A program made the translations under genes and the position numbers. Positions 12,736-34,097 of a DNA stretch of 64,000 nt are shown here, piece by piece. The stretch is taken from NCBI RefSeq assembly GCF_029931775.1, contig NC_079318.1, positions 30,394,159 to 30,458,158 on the forward strand, read 5' to 3'. Each line of letters begins with the position of its first letter. Positions within the stretch are counted from its first letter, which is position 1. The notes beneath the pieces are model-generated. The model saw only the letters and a list, made by a program, of their open reading frames with translations, made no database searches and was not told the origin of the DNA. The DNA comes from Euleptes europaea. Lineage: Eukaryota; Chordata; Lepidosauria; Squamata; Sphaerodactylidae.

Positions 12736-13547
12736 ATACACCCAGTATTTAGTCTGCTATATTTATCTACAGTACTTGGTCTGCTATATTTTATTTTTTA
12801 TTTTCTTATTAACCCCTATCTGGACCCAGTGTTGACTATGCTTGCATAGAGCAGCCTGTGTTAGGGCTCATAATATGCACGCTGCGTTGTGTACGCACTG
12901 TGTTATTGCATGTGTTGCGTTAGCACTTCTTTTTCAAAGTCTTTTTTTTTTTATCCTGTTACAAATGGATCCCAATACTTCTAATCCTGGACCAAAACAA
13001 AAACGCAGGTCATACGAAGCTGGTTTCAAACTTAAGGTTGTGTCAAGAGCAGAAGAAAGAATTTTTATTTTGAAATTTACCAGTAGCTGCTGCATTTCCC
13101 ACCCCAGGCTTATACTCGAGTCAATAAGTTTTCCCAGTTTTTTGTGGTAAAATTAGGTGCCTCGGCTTATATTCAGGTCGGCTTATACTTGAGTATATAC
13201 GGGTATGTAAACTTCTCTAATTAATGCCATTTTCTTTTTTATGTTATTACATCCCCAAGGCATGCTTATGATGCTACAGTATTATTTATGCAAAAGTAAT
13301 TATATCTAGCAGGGATAGCCAAACATTCCACCTAACTTTAAACATACTGGATGTTTATATTTCTGTATTCTCTGGTTTTTAGCTAGTGTTAACTTTCTTT
13401 TTTAAGGAATTCATTTCCTGGTAGGAAACAGTGGGCTCCTATGGAGGGCTGGCAGAATACAAATGTAACTTCACTCTTTCCCGTTGGGTCTATCTGCAGA
13501 AGAGTGCAGTCGTTGTATATAAAAGTTGATATTAAAGTGTGGTTTGA

Positions 13548-13812
13548 GAGCCAGCGTGGTGTAGTGGTTAAGAGCAGTGGTTTGGAGCGGTGGACTCTAA
13601 TCTGGAGAACCGGGTTCAATTCCCCACTCCTCCACATGAAGCCAGCTGGGTGACATTGGGCGAGTCACAGCTCTCTTAGAGCTCTCTCAGCCCCATCTAC
13701 CTCACAAGGTCTCTTTTGTGGGTAGGGGAAGGTGGGTAGGGGAAGCCGGTTTGATTCTTCCTTAAGTGGTAGAGAAAGTCGGCATATAAAAATCAACTCT
13801 TCTTCTTTCCTG
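13548..13812 (+). mobile_element. tRNA-headed SINE, one internal unit
   Basis: A box-like gtggtgtagtggttaagagc and B box gggttcaattcc mark a tRNA-derived Pol III promoter. The body ends aatcaactcttcttctt. It has a single copy of the B-box-containing unit. Confidence 0.88.
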
Positions 13813-15187
13813 GGTTGCTCCTGGTGTCTTTCTCTAGTCGTGGTAGTCCGAGCACCAGCAGAAGACAAGAAGGTGGCCCTACAGCCCAACATGCACGCTC
13901 CCTAGCAAGACCCCACTGAAGGCTCTGCTGCCAGAATGATGCAGCAGGGCGAGCAACAGCTACCACAATTGGCAACATGGATGTGAAGGCAATCGTAGAG
14001 GCACCCATGCTCTGACAGAGTTCCCAAATCTTGAGAGAGCTTTGGGGAGCCCTCCCATCCCTTGTGCAGCTTGCAGCACTGTATTTCACAAGGAGAGGAG
14101 GGAGGCCGTACTTTGTGCCTCATGGCGGCTTACTGGTTTACTTGGAAGCAAGCCCCACTGCGTTCAGTGAAACTGAGGATACACTTTCACAACAATTTAA
14201 AAGCAAATAAAACACCAGACCGTGTCAGAGAAGGCACAATCAATGTGCTAACAAAATGCCCTCTTTCTGTCGTATACACTTTTCTAAAACTTAAAGAGTG
14301 GCTGGCTTCCTGACACATTCCACAAGATAACTCCACAGCTGGGAAGCCTCCGCTAAGAAGTCTCAATATCCAGCAGTGGCACACGTTGTGAGCCTACAAG
14401 AGGAGGCAGACAGCAGATCCTGATCAGAGTATCAGAGCTGCTGCACAAGTTCACATTGGAAGAGGCAGTTCCCATTCCCAGACTGCAAGGGGCTCTAATG
14501 ATACCAGTCAGCACCTTGAACGGAACTCTGAAACAAATACATAATTATTGTAGTGTTCTTAAATAAAAATAATGGACAGAATTTTACAACTCAACGCAAG
14601 AAACACCTTGTTTTCTTACATTCCTCTTCTGACACCTGGAAAGATAATGCCTGGGTTTGCAGGAACAGGGGATGGGGGCGCTGGAGTGAGGAGGCCAAAG
14701 AGCTGGAATTGCTCCTCCTTTCACTTGCACAAGCCCAGCTCCACCAAACAAAAGGGGTCAGTTTCATCCCTTTGTCCCTCTTCACTCTAGCTCACAAGCC
14801 CTCATGGCTGTTCTGTGCCTATGGGGTCACTGCAACCTTGAGAATGGTTGTTTGGAGGGTCAGAAAGCTGCGGAAAAGGAGGAGGGGGAAATCCATGTGC
14901 TTTCCTCAGATGGATGGTAGAATACTGTCCAATATGCTCATTGTGATTCATTCCCCAAAAGTAATTTAACTGCCACATTTTGCGTAAACTAAAATGTTTG
15001 GGTTGTCTTTCAATGGGAGACCCAAATAAAATTAATGTTCATGTTTAATGTTATGGTATGTAGCCTACCTGCAGTAATCCAAGTAAATACAAATTCAGCT
15101 AAACCAAAAAGGGAGCTGATGCAAGTAAAGGGTAACTGGGTGTACACATGTATATTTTTTTCCTGAGCAAAATCCTTCTCTCTTCTA

Positions 15188-15290
15188 TCTTATCTTGTAT
15201 CTGATGAAAAGAGCTTTGACTCCCAAAAGCTTATACCCCAAAAATCTTGTTCGTCTCTAAGGTGCTACTGGACTCGAATCTAGCTGTACT
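15188..15290 (+). mobile_element. 3' end of a dispersed amniote repeat, family uncertain
   Basis: tgatgaaaagagctttgact, then aagcttataccccaaaaatc and tctctaaggtgctactggac form a 3' end common in reptile genomes. I could not assign it (Penelope-like or LINE). Confidence 0.5.
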
Positions 15291-15586
15291 ATCTTATCTC
15301 CTTGACCACTTTTAGTGAAATACAAGAGCATATTCATCACCCTGATTGGAGATCTCTCGTTGAAAATTGCCTTGTTGCTCTCCTCCTGTCTTGTCATAGT
15401 TCCTTTTCACTGTATCTTTGCTGTAATTCTGTTTGTTAATGATTTATGTTGTTTGTAACTAAGATTAACTGCAATTCTGTTTGATTTTAATATATTTGTA
15501 AAAGAAGTGCTTGACCACATGTTCACTTACCCTGCATTGATTATTCAAGTTGGCTTTGGCTTCAAAAATATACATGAAGTATGTGA

Positions 15587-25113
<9,527 letters not shown>

Positions 25114-27129
25114 GTTCAGTCCAAAGTACTATTAACTTGAAGTGTTTGGAAGCCTTGTCAGTAACTGACTTCATGAACAGAACTTGCTCATTCGGACATG
25201 TCTTTGGTATGCAATTAGCTCTCCAACTCAAGCCCCTGGTTTCTTCTGCTCAGGATTTTATATGTACTGAGAAGTTTCTGGGAGAAATGAGAATTTGAGG
25301 TGGAGCTGCTGTCTTTCATCTGATCCAATAGCCTTGGAATTACTGAACTGTTTGTTTACAGTAATCGTGTGCTGCTGTTTACAAGTCCCACAAGGACATC
25401 TGCCATTGAAAGACAATGTGTTAAATAGCTCAATTGGACCTGCATCACTTAAATAGCGTCTCGTCCACCTGTTGCTGAAAATGAAGCGGGAACTGTTGAA
25501 AACCGTGTGTAAACAGGGTACATACTGATCAATATAAAGAAATCTGTCCTAGCAAACCAAGGAGGTTACCTTGGTATGTAACTGAGAAAATATGTTCTTA
25601 AAATGTTACTGTCAGTTAAATCGTGGTTTTTAACCACTTATGAAACACAAATTAATATTTTACTACAAAGCCTATTGGATTCAGTTAGATTTCAATCTTG
25701 TAAGTTATTTTTGTATATTTTTTTTACTTTGTGGTTTTCAGGTTTATTTGTCTTAAAGGTTTTGTCTGACTCAGATCTGAAAAAAATTATTCTGAACTTT
25801 AACAGCCTTTTAACTGAGTCCTCAGCAGTGCCTGTTTCACATAATTTTAAAATATAGAGCTGTAGGATACCAATGGAAAACATAGTTGATTTGTTGGCAT
25901 TTTCCTTTAACAATAGGCAGCATCATTTAGACAGCATTACTCAGCCCGCAGTTGCAACTTGACCACTTAAGTTCTGCAACCAGTTCTACCAGATGTAAAT
26001 TGCTGTTTATTAGAAGAATCTCTTCCTGGAAGCATGGAGAAAAATGCTGTTGTGGTTTTTTTTTAATAGAGCTAGTTTTCTCAACAGCCAGAAATATGAA
26101 AGTCTCTTCCAACCTATTGTGTTAACTGAAGAGCCCTTAAGTGTAATAGGCAAATCATCCGGATGTGTGCCTGGTGATGCTTCTTTCTTAATTATGCTAA
26201 TCTACCAGTAAAGTGTACTCTGTAAACTATGAAAAATTAAGTGAGATTATCAAGAGGAAAGCAATTTCATCTGTTTACTGGCTTCCTCGTGGAGGTGTAT
26301 ATACAGCGGTGGTGACACCCAATTGGAATGGGCTTCAGATTTTCATTATGTATGCTGCCTTAAGGATCTTCCGGTTAAATGGAAAAAGGTCAACTGAAAT
26401 TATGTATAAACTGACCTGCAAGTCCACAGAAATCTGCATTGGTGAAGAAAATATAAACCTCGCATGTGCTATTTATGTTGCTGGGTTTGCTGATGGCGTA
26501 GATAACTTTGGTGCAGATATCAGAAATGACAAGTCTGAAAATGTTAGGGCTGATAAAATGATGTTGCGTAACATACATTTATTTTACAAATGTAAATCCA
26601 TAGACAGCAAAAATGTTAATGTGGTTTTTGGTTAGCATTGCATTCTCCACTTTTTCAGCCACTTCAGTTTATACACATTTATCTTGGGGCCAAATAAGTC
26701 CTTAGGTGCTCCATGTGTCTTGTTGACAGTCACACTTAATTCCTAAGTGTACACAGCCCTGATTCATATCAGGATTGTGGGGAGACAAAGCATGTGCTTC
26801 TCCCCACCCCCACCCCAACAGGATTTTCCTGATCTGACATGGCCATTCCCAATAGCAAAACTTACATGTAGCTCATTGGTACACCTAAGATTCTCCAGCT
26901 GGGCAAATAGGGGCTCTCCAGTGTCCGTTCAAGACAGGATGACAGCACTGTGCAGGGGTGAGGCATAAGCCTCCTTACCCCATATGCCACTGTCTCTAAC
27001 CAGTGCAAGCCCAGGAACACAAATTCCCAGCAGGGAAGTCCCAGAAAAAGTCTGGTCATTGGGACTGGGGTTCTCAAACTTTGCAGTGTGTTAACTGGGC
27101 CTTAGGCTGTTTTTTTAGGCAAACTTGAG

Positions 27130-27344
27130 GAGGTGGTGTAAAGTGCCATCAAGTCACAGTCAACTTATGGTGACCGCGTAGGATTTTCAAGGCAAGACAC
27201 AAATAGAGATGATTTGCATTGCCTGCCTCTGCACAGCAACCCTGATTTCCTTGGTGGTCTCCCATCCAAGTACTAACCAAGGCCAACCCTGCTTAGCTTC
27301 CGAGATCTGATGACATCACACTAACCTGGGCTATTCAGGTCAGG
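27130..27344 (-). mobile_element. 5S rRNA-headed SINE
   Basis: Minus orientation; 11-bp duplication gcaaacttgag at 27119-27129 and 27345-27355. It lies downstream of the DESI2 stop, probably within the 3' UTR. Confidence 0.9.
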
Positions 27345-27599
27345 GCAAACTTGAGCTATAAGGTGCTTTATTACATAGAATACTCAGTTATATGAAACCA
27401 TTTTGTTAAAAGTAAAATAATTCTTCAAAATGTGATGTGTTTAGAATTTAGCAACAAACAAAATTGTCTTAACAATGCCATTATTACTGTAATTGAACCT
27501 TTTTTTTAATTTTGTAACTATTTAGCATAACCCTTACCCAAAGTTGTTTAGCCTACTTGGGGTTAGATCTTAAAAGAGCCATGAATGGGTCGAGTTGGT

Positions 27600-27940
27600 G
27601 GAAAGGATTTTTTGCTGATTGCTCCCTCTTCGGAATTCGGCCTCCTGTGCACATCAACAAGTCACTCCTGAGTGGGCTGCACAGGGGCAGTGTGGGATGC
27701 CGTGTGAAGGGCTGCAGCCAGAAGGGGGAAATCAGCAGAAATCACAACTCACCCTTTTGCACAAGCTCTTTCATGAACAAGAGCAGGAGAGGGGGACATT
27801 TCTGCCAGTTTCCCCATTATCTGCAGCCCCCCCCAGTCTACATCCCATGCTGTCCCCGAGGTTGGCCTAACCCCTTAGGGGCTTTTCAATGAGTGCTAGA
27901 GCTTGCAGTGTGAAGGGGAAATCAGCAAAAATCCTTTATG
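27600..27940. repeat. Inverted-repeat segment, possible MITE
   Basis: aaaggattttttgctgatt near 27604 is matched in complement by aatcagcaaaaatccttt near 27920. Outer limits and target duplication were not found. Confidence 0.45.
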
Positions 27941-29214
27941 CAGTCACTCCAGGGTAGTTCCGGAGCTAACTACTTTCTTAAACTGACTATCTGAACCGGT
28001 ACTTTGAAAATTCTATCCCTTTTTCTACTAAACGTTGCTGGGTCATATAAAATAACTAACCAGTAGCAAGACACAGGACAGATGTTTTTCTCTATTATAG
28101 CTGAGATGGAAATGGTATTTTGTAGCTTGGATTTGAAGCTGTTGATGAAGTTCAGACTCTGAAGTTGATACCACATTTTAAGTAGTGATGGTAGTTTGTA
28201 TCTTACCACATGTGCTATATATTCTCTACTTAATTCTTTAAAACAAAACAAAAAAGCAACTCTGCCAAAAGCTGCTCTTGTATGTTAGCAATAGTTCCAG
28301 TTACCTTTCACCAGCATTACTACGCAGCAGGGAGCACTCTTGTCTACAACAGCCATACTGTGCGTTAAAAACTAGAACACTCCTCTCAGCTAAGAGAATA
28401 CTGGATATCTGTGGAATTTTTCCAACCAAAACGGGTAGAAGAATTAAGTTCAGGGTTCAGTTTCTAATACTTGATTTTTTAAAAAATAATCGATTACTGT
28501 ATTTTTGTTTGTCTTAACTAAGGCCATTTTTTTAAGCTGCCACTTTTATTCAGGAAGCCAAAAATAAATACTACATACTATCAGTGTGCACCAATGATTT
28601 GTGGTTTCATTACAAGAAAGAATGCAATGTGTGTCTTCTTGAAAACATGCGGTTCAGTTTTAATCATAACTGCTACAAGAATTTTCACTTTTAGACGGTT
28701 AAAGGTAATGAATCTTCACTGACACTTTTTTGTAAACTTGAAATCAAGTTTACTGTAATGCATAGTATTTGTATGGAATAGAGAATATTGACTTTTGTTA
28801 CTTTGACATTATCATAGACTTGAATCCATCCATTTATTAAAGAGAACTCTTTTTTATAGAACAAATAGCATGTGTACTGTTGTCAAGTTGAATTATTATG
28901 TTTCAATTCACCTTCTTTGTATTGTTGCAATATTATATCTTTGCTGGAATTCAATATTCTTTGAACAAAAACAACACCTCACTTAATAGTATTCACTTTT
29001 TTTATAGATAAAAAAGCATCTAATGCAGAGATATTGGAAAAAGTTATACACTCCGTTAAAAGTGGGTGAAGTACGCAGCCTTTCCAGCATTATGCTTTTG
29101 AGATGGAGTGAATGAGGGGGACCCATCCTTCCTCAATCTGGCTGAGAAAAGGAATTCTGTTTCCCAAGTTGACCACTATAGAGTCACAGATAAAGGAAAG
29201 TACTGACAAAGCAT

Positions 29215-29385
29215 CTAGTCCAACTGATTGCCCAAAAGACAATGGCAGTGGTTCTCCAAAATCACAGGCAGAAGTCTTTCCCAGTCCTACTACCTGAAAT
29301 CCTTTCATAACTGGAAATTCTGTGGATTATACCTGGTATGCAAAACATATGTTCTATCATTAAGCTATGGTCCTTCCCTTCCCAA
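29215..29385 (-). mobile_element. Degenerate tRNA-headed SINE, other family
   Basis: On the minus strand gggaaggaccatagcttaat and gatagaacat resemble a tRNA head of the common squamate 'ggctcagtggtagagca' type. It is strongly diverged. Confidence 0.55.
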
Positions 29386-31639
29386 ATGACTGAAGCAAAT
29401 CAGCCAAGCACAACAAAGCAAACTCCTCCGCCCAGCACCTCTAGCCAATTTTGAGCAAGAAGCTGTTTCCTCTGGTGACTCTGACTGCGGGTGGGCCTCA
29501 CACAGCTGGACCCCACCCCTGAGCTGGAAGGCTGCAGGTGCAGTGAGGCCTTCTCTGCCTGCTGCTGCTCCTCTCTTCTCACATTGCCTTCTGCCTCTTA
29601 TTTCCTCTTCGTTTGAGGAGATCTCAGCAGGCTGACCCATGACACATTGTCTCTGTGTGTGCAGACAATACTTTTCTTTTGGGGGGATTTAGACACCCAC
29701 ACCCACATTTTAGGTAAAGTTTTCAGATTTTTCTGCAAACTTGAGAGATTCCCCAAATTTGGAGAAAAATCTCCCTTTTTCAGTGTGGGCTGTATCCATG
29801 GATTTAGATATCCAACAATCGGCCCATGCTTCAGAAATAGATATATAGATGATTAAATAATGGCAACAATATCTCAGGTTGAGATATCTTATTCCAAAGG
29901 GAATCCATATGGTCGAGTGCTGGCGTTGTTTAGTACTTACCTATGTTAAGATGCGAGATTCCCAATAATGTCTATGACTGGTCCTTATTCCAAAATCAGG
30001 GACAACTATGGTAAAACTCTGATACCTAAAATTCCTAGCTGCTGCAGCTGATCATAGCCCAGAGAGGATGAAAACCCAGACTCAGAGAATCTAACTGCAA
30101 CAGACTACAAATCATAAGGTATCATTTAACACATTGGTCTTCAATCCATGGATGGGTTACAGAGTGGGTTATGGAGACCCACCTGCTGTGTCGTGAGCAT
30201 TTGTAGAGCTGTAGTTTCCCCCCAGTTTTAGAAGGACCTGCTGCTAGTGCCATGCCCCGTCTCTTCGGGCAAGCGCAGAGAGGAGCAGCAGGACAGTGAA
30301 GGCAATGTCACTTGGGTAGAGGACTCTATGGCTCCGAGTCTTGGCTTGTTCCATGCTACGGAGTGTCTCCTGGTGGTCAGCCTGTGTTCCCTTTCCCAGT
30401 ATCACGCGTTCTGCTGCTCATGGTCTTTGCCTAGACACCGGTGAGCTCAAAACTCCAGTCTCCCTTCCCATCAAGTGACAGTGATGCCATACGACTTCCT
30501 ATCAAATGCATGCAACTTGGTTCCTTGCTGCTGCTAGTAGCTGTACACTTGTAAATAGGTATACCTGTACCATACCTGTAATAGGTATGGCATCCCAAGT
30601 TTTGCTAAGGTCGTTCTCTGTAGTGAGTGGTCTTTATTTGAACTGATTAGATTTGAAATTTACATAATTCCATTTCACCCTGCATTTCCCTGGATTTCAT
30701 GGTCCACTGGTCTCCTAAGACACCCATGAGAGCAACTGAAAACCCTTCTGTAAAGATACTTCAATATACATACAGGCTTGAAACTGTCCTGTGTTATAAT
30801 TGGATTGGACAAGTGAAGAAGTTAATCCGATGAAGGAAAGGAACCCCGAAAGTGCCTTGGGGAAAGCACGCATGGTGCTTTGAGAGAAGACGCTTACAGT
30901 GTCTTGAGTTCCAGAAATCAATCTGAATTGCCCCAGTGATCTCTGTTTTATTAAGGAATATTACAATGGATAGCAAAGGTCAGTCAGTGATCACACAATG
31001 GAACTTAGGCAAGGCATACCACAATTAATGATTAATGAGATCAAAAGGAAAGAAAGACAATGATACAATCTATCTTGAAGCCAGCATCCTTTGAGCAAAC
31101 ATTGGCTGTCTGTTACATAGAATGACTGGATTAACAGAAGCTAATCCCTTTAAGATTGCTACACCTGAGTTGAGGAGGTCATCATACAGTTAGTGAACTT
31201 TAGCCAGGAGCATCTCAGAGACCCAGAATTTGTTATAATAAATATGTCAATATGGCAAGAATCAGGGTTCTGTGGAACCAATATTAACATGGCGAGGGTG
31301 TGCCCAGACGCCAATTAATTAAGTTTCATAAATCACTACAATCCACAGTTAATTAAGATATATATAGTTGAGAGACAAACACAACCCATTCGTTCTCTAG
31401 TGAAGACTGAAGAATAATTAGTACCTTAAAAATGATAGTTGAGGAGACACCAGATCCTAAACTCGCCAGAGTGTCAGTAGTACTAAAAGTCACTGAAAAG
31501 TTAATTCCAGTTTCAGAGAGTGGGTGCATGTTAACCACCTTCAAATATTAGGCATGAGATTAAATAAAGACAGGCCGAGGAATTATGATTAAGGGTGTGG
31601 ACTGCAATTTTTTTCATACTTCCCTCATAAAAGGTCTGC

Positions 31640-31985
31640 TTCATGAGGACCCACTACATCGCCTCTGAAGAAGCTGGTTCTAATCTGCAAACATGTATGT
31701 ATGTGTAAAGTGCCTTCAAGTCGCAGCCGACTTATGGCGACCCCTTTTGGGGTTTTCATGGCAAGAGACTAACAGAGGTGGTTTGCCAGTGCCTTCCTCT
31801 GCACAGCAACCCTGTTATTCCTTGGTGGTCTCCCATCCAAGCACTAACCAGGGCTGACCTTGCTTAGCTTCTGAGATCTGACGAGATCGGGCTAGCCTGG
31901 GCCATCCAGGTCAGGACACAAACATGTATAGGGGAATTAAAACGTTTATCTTAGTCTTTAAGGTATCACTAGACTTCTCTTTTCT
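31640..31985 (+). mobile_element. Same dispersed repeat end, split by a SINE
   Basis: gcctctgaagaagctggttc lies left of the nested SINE, and cttagtctttaaggtatcac to its right. Together they resemble the 15188 repeat. Confidence 0.5.
31699..31918 (-). mobile_element. 5S rRNA-headed SINE nested in an older repeat
   Basis: Minus orientation; 11-bp duplication caaacatgtat at 31688-31698 and 31919-31929. It splits an older repeat carrying gcctctgaagaagctgg and cttagtctttaaggtatcac. Confidence 0.9.
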
Positions 31986-32029
31986 GCAATGCAGCTACCC
32001 CCAATCATGTGTTTTTCAAAGTTACCAGT

Positions 32030-32330
32030 GTTCCAGCATGGTGTGGTTAAGAGCGGCGGACTCTAATCAGAAGAATCAAGGTTGATGCCCCACTCCTCCA
32101 CATGAGTGGCAGATTCTAATCTGGTGACCTGGGTTGGTTTCCCAACTCCTACACATGAAGCCTGCTAGGTGACCTTGGGCGAGTCACAGTTCTCTTAGAG
32201 CTCTCTCAGTCTCACCTACCTCACAAGGTGTCTGTTGCGGGGAGAGGAAGGGAAGGAGATTGTAAGCCGGTTTGATTCTTCCTTAAGTGGTAGAGAAAGT
32301 CATCATATAAAAACCAACTCTTCTTTTTTT
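32030..32330 (+). mobile_element. tRNA-headed SINE, two internal units
   Basis: Same family as 13548, but the roughly 55-bp segment around the B box occurs twice (ccccactcctccacatgag and cccaactcctacacatgaag). Confidence 0.85.
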
Positions 32331-32514
32331 CCCCTTGCGTTACAAATATGGATGCTTCATAATAAGAGGGGATGACTATCCAAACATAATTGCTTTGCTG
32401 AATAAAACACAGATTAATCTAGTATAACCTTGTGTTCCAGCAGGACCCATATAGATGCCTCTAGAAACTCTTTAAGTATGGCATGGTCATCTCTTGTTGG
32501 TTGTTCCTGGTATG

Positions 32515-32690
32515 AAAGAGAGTGGTGTAGCGATTGGATGTGACTGGGGAGACCCAGGTTCAAACCAGCCATGAAAGACGCTTTGGCTGAACTTACATAC
32601 TCTGTCAGCCTCACAAGTCTGTTGTGAGGATAAAAATGGAGTGGCAAACTATGCATGCTGCCCAGACCTTCTTGAAAAGGATAGGATAGG
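32515..32690 (+). mobile_element. Degenerate tRNA-headed SINE
   Basis: It contains gtggtgtagcgattggatgt, B box aggttcaaacc and tcacaagtctgttgtgagga. Same family as 37690. Confidence 0.65.
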
Positions 32691-32917
32691 AATATTAGAT
32701 AAGAGATATACTGATTGTGAACACAGACCCTCTATTTAGCTATAGTGGCAAATATATAGGTGTTAGAATAGTAATAGTTCACTACATACTAATTAACACA
32801 AAGGGACACTTAGCCACAGTGATATATAATGTATTTCTGAACTTTTTTTAAAGCAGAAAGATAATTTTATATTAAAGCAAGTGGAAAAGATCTCCACACA
32901 AAATAACCTATGTCATC

Positions 32918-33344
32918 TCAGGAGGAAACGTGTAATAAATCTAATGGAATCGGTTTCTGGTCTTCATCTATTGATGATTTATGATTAGTTCTCCAGGTAC
33001 TCAGCCTCTTGAACAGTCCCAGCAAATAAGCAATTTTCCCTTTTTTCTGGCCTTCCCTTTTTTCTTTCCTTTCACGTCTGTTTTTCACAGGCATATACTT
33101 TCTGAACTGTTGGTGATATTTTCTTAAGAATAGCTTAAAATAGCAGCTGTCATCAGTGGTGCACCTTTGACTCTCCATCTTTGCTTTTTGTATTTCTGTT
33201 CTGATGTTCAGAAAAGCCTTGAATCTGTCGTTCAGTTTCTTGGCACTTTCTCTTAGCTGAAGTCGTTTTTCTGACAGTTCTAGCATACTCAAATCAATAA
33301 ATTCAATCATCTGTCTAAGAGCCTCAGGTTTAGTGATTTCAACT
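32918..33344 (-). CDS. Unidentified exon-like open frame
   Basis: I do not recognise this product. On the minus strand an acceptor-like cctcacag at 33352-33345 is followed by an open frame of about 141 codons. It begins after the first base pair as GAAATCACTAAACC and ends in TGA at 32918. The translation has a helical, charged first half (MIEFIDLSMLELSEKRLQLR) and a basic stretch (KNRRERKEKREGQKKGK). It could be the last exon of a minus-strand gene, a retained fragment of a dead gene, or chance. No partner exon was found with a matching phase. Human has no gene here that I know of. Confidence 0.35.
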
Positions 33345-34097
33345 GTGAGGACAAAAAGATGTTGTTAATTGTAATCAGCTTAAAAACCATAATAATTAGG
33401 CACTATGAAAACTACTAACCTCCTTTGGTTTATAAGTTAAGTGCATTTCCAAGGATTGAGTTGATAGGTCAATATCTAGCAATGCAGATCTCACTGCTGA
33501 GCCAAGAATGATTAGTATTCCGTGCAACTAATGACATCACTATTGCTTCAGTGACTTCACAGTAGCAAATGGCAGACTCTTGGGCCCCAAACCAGAAGCG
33601 GTCATGTTCATGAAAAGTGCTGTGCTTGAGTAGTTCTGCTGCATGCGTAAGTGGCAGAAGGGGCACATAGCTATTTGCATCTAGTTCAAAAGTGTGAGCC
33701 TCTTGAGTACGGAAGTGAAGATCCATGCAGTGCTGAGATCAGAAATACACAACCTCACCAAGGGCTATCTACTTGTGAAAAGCATTGTGCATTAGGAGGT
33801 ACAGCAATTGAGCGATAACTCTCCATCCACCTGAGGTGCTCTGGCTTTGTAAACACAGCAGGATTCTGCTACATGGAGTGGACAACATTAGCTGTCTTTC
33901 GTCCTCCAATTGCCATTGAAGAGGATGGGCAGGAAGCCAATCCTTCTGCAGCTGGATGCCACTCAGGTAAATCAAAGGGGATTGTTAGTTTGCAATATCG
34001 AGTTCCTGTTTTTGAGAGTGGAATTATTTGTGCACATACAATTAAACTGCTAAATTTTTGAAAGAAGTATTTTTGCACAAACTTGAAACATATAGAT

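Larger units (their letters stand above)
7033..13203 (+). mobile_element. pogo/Tigger-like DNA transposon, internally deleted, hosting a copia insertion
   Basis: The ends are near-identical inverted repeats (CCGTATATACTCGAGTATAA on the left; its complement with few changes on the right), flanked by TA at 7031-7032 and 13204-13205. Near the right end (from 12966) a short frame reads MDPNTSNPGPKQKRRSYEAG followed by FKLKVVSRAEE, like the start of a pogo/CENP-B-type DNA-binding transposase. The frame then stops, and sequence jumps to the terminal region, so most of the transposase is absent. The left 80 bases contain a 17-bp inverted repeat. A GC-rich interior (12011-12730) is unexplained. The element lies in DESI2 intron 1. 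Confidence 0.75.
25114..28900 (+). other. DESI2: DESI2 3' UTR and downstream flank, 3' end not fixed
   Basis: This AT-rich, mostly repeat-poor stretch follows the DESI2 stop. A long 3' UTR is likely, but the end cannot be set by eye. Candidate poly(A) signals include AATAAA at 28563 and ATTAAA near 28836. A 5S-headed SINE (27130-27344) and an inverted-repeat segment (about 27600-27940) lie inside. No convincing coding exon was seen. Confidence 0.45.

Noticed and set aside
11983-12741. A 252-codon minus-strand frame in the GC-rich block
   Set aside because: Pro/Ala/Arg-rich without recognisable motifs; several frames are open in the same stretch, as expected from base composition.
26213-26635. 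A 140-codon frame in the DESI2 3' flank
   Set aside because: No motif, no start context and no known gene; probably chance in the 3' UTR or its flank.
29016-29070. An acceptor-like tttttatag followed by a short open run
   Set aside because: Only about 17 codons before a stop, no donor partner, and the product is not recognised.
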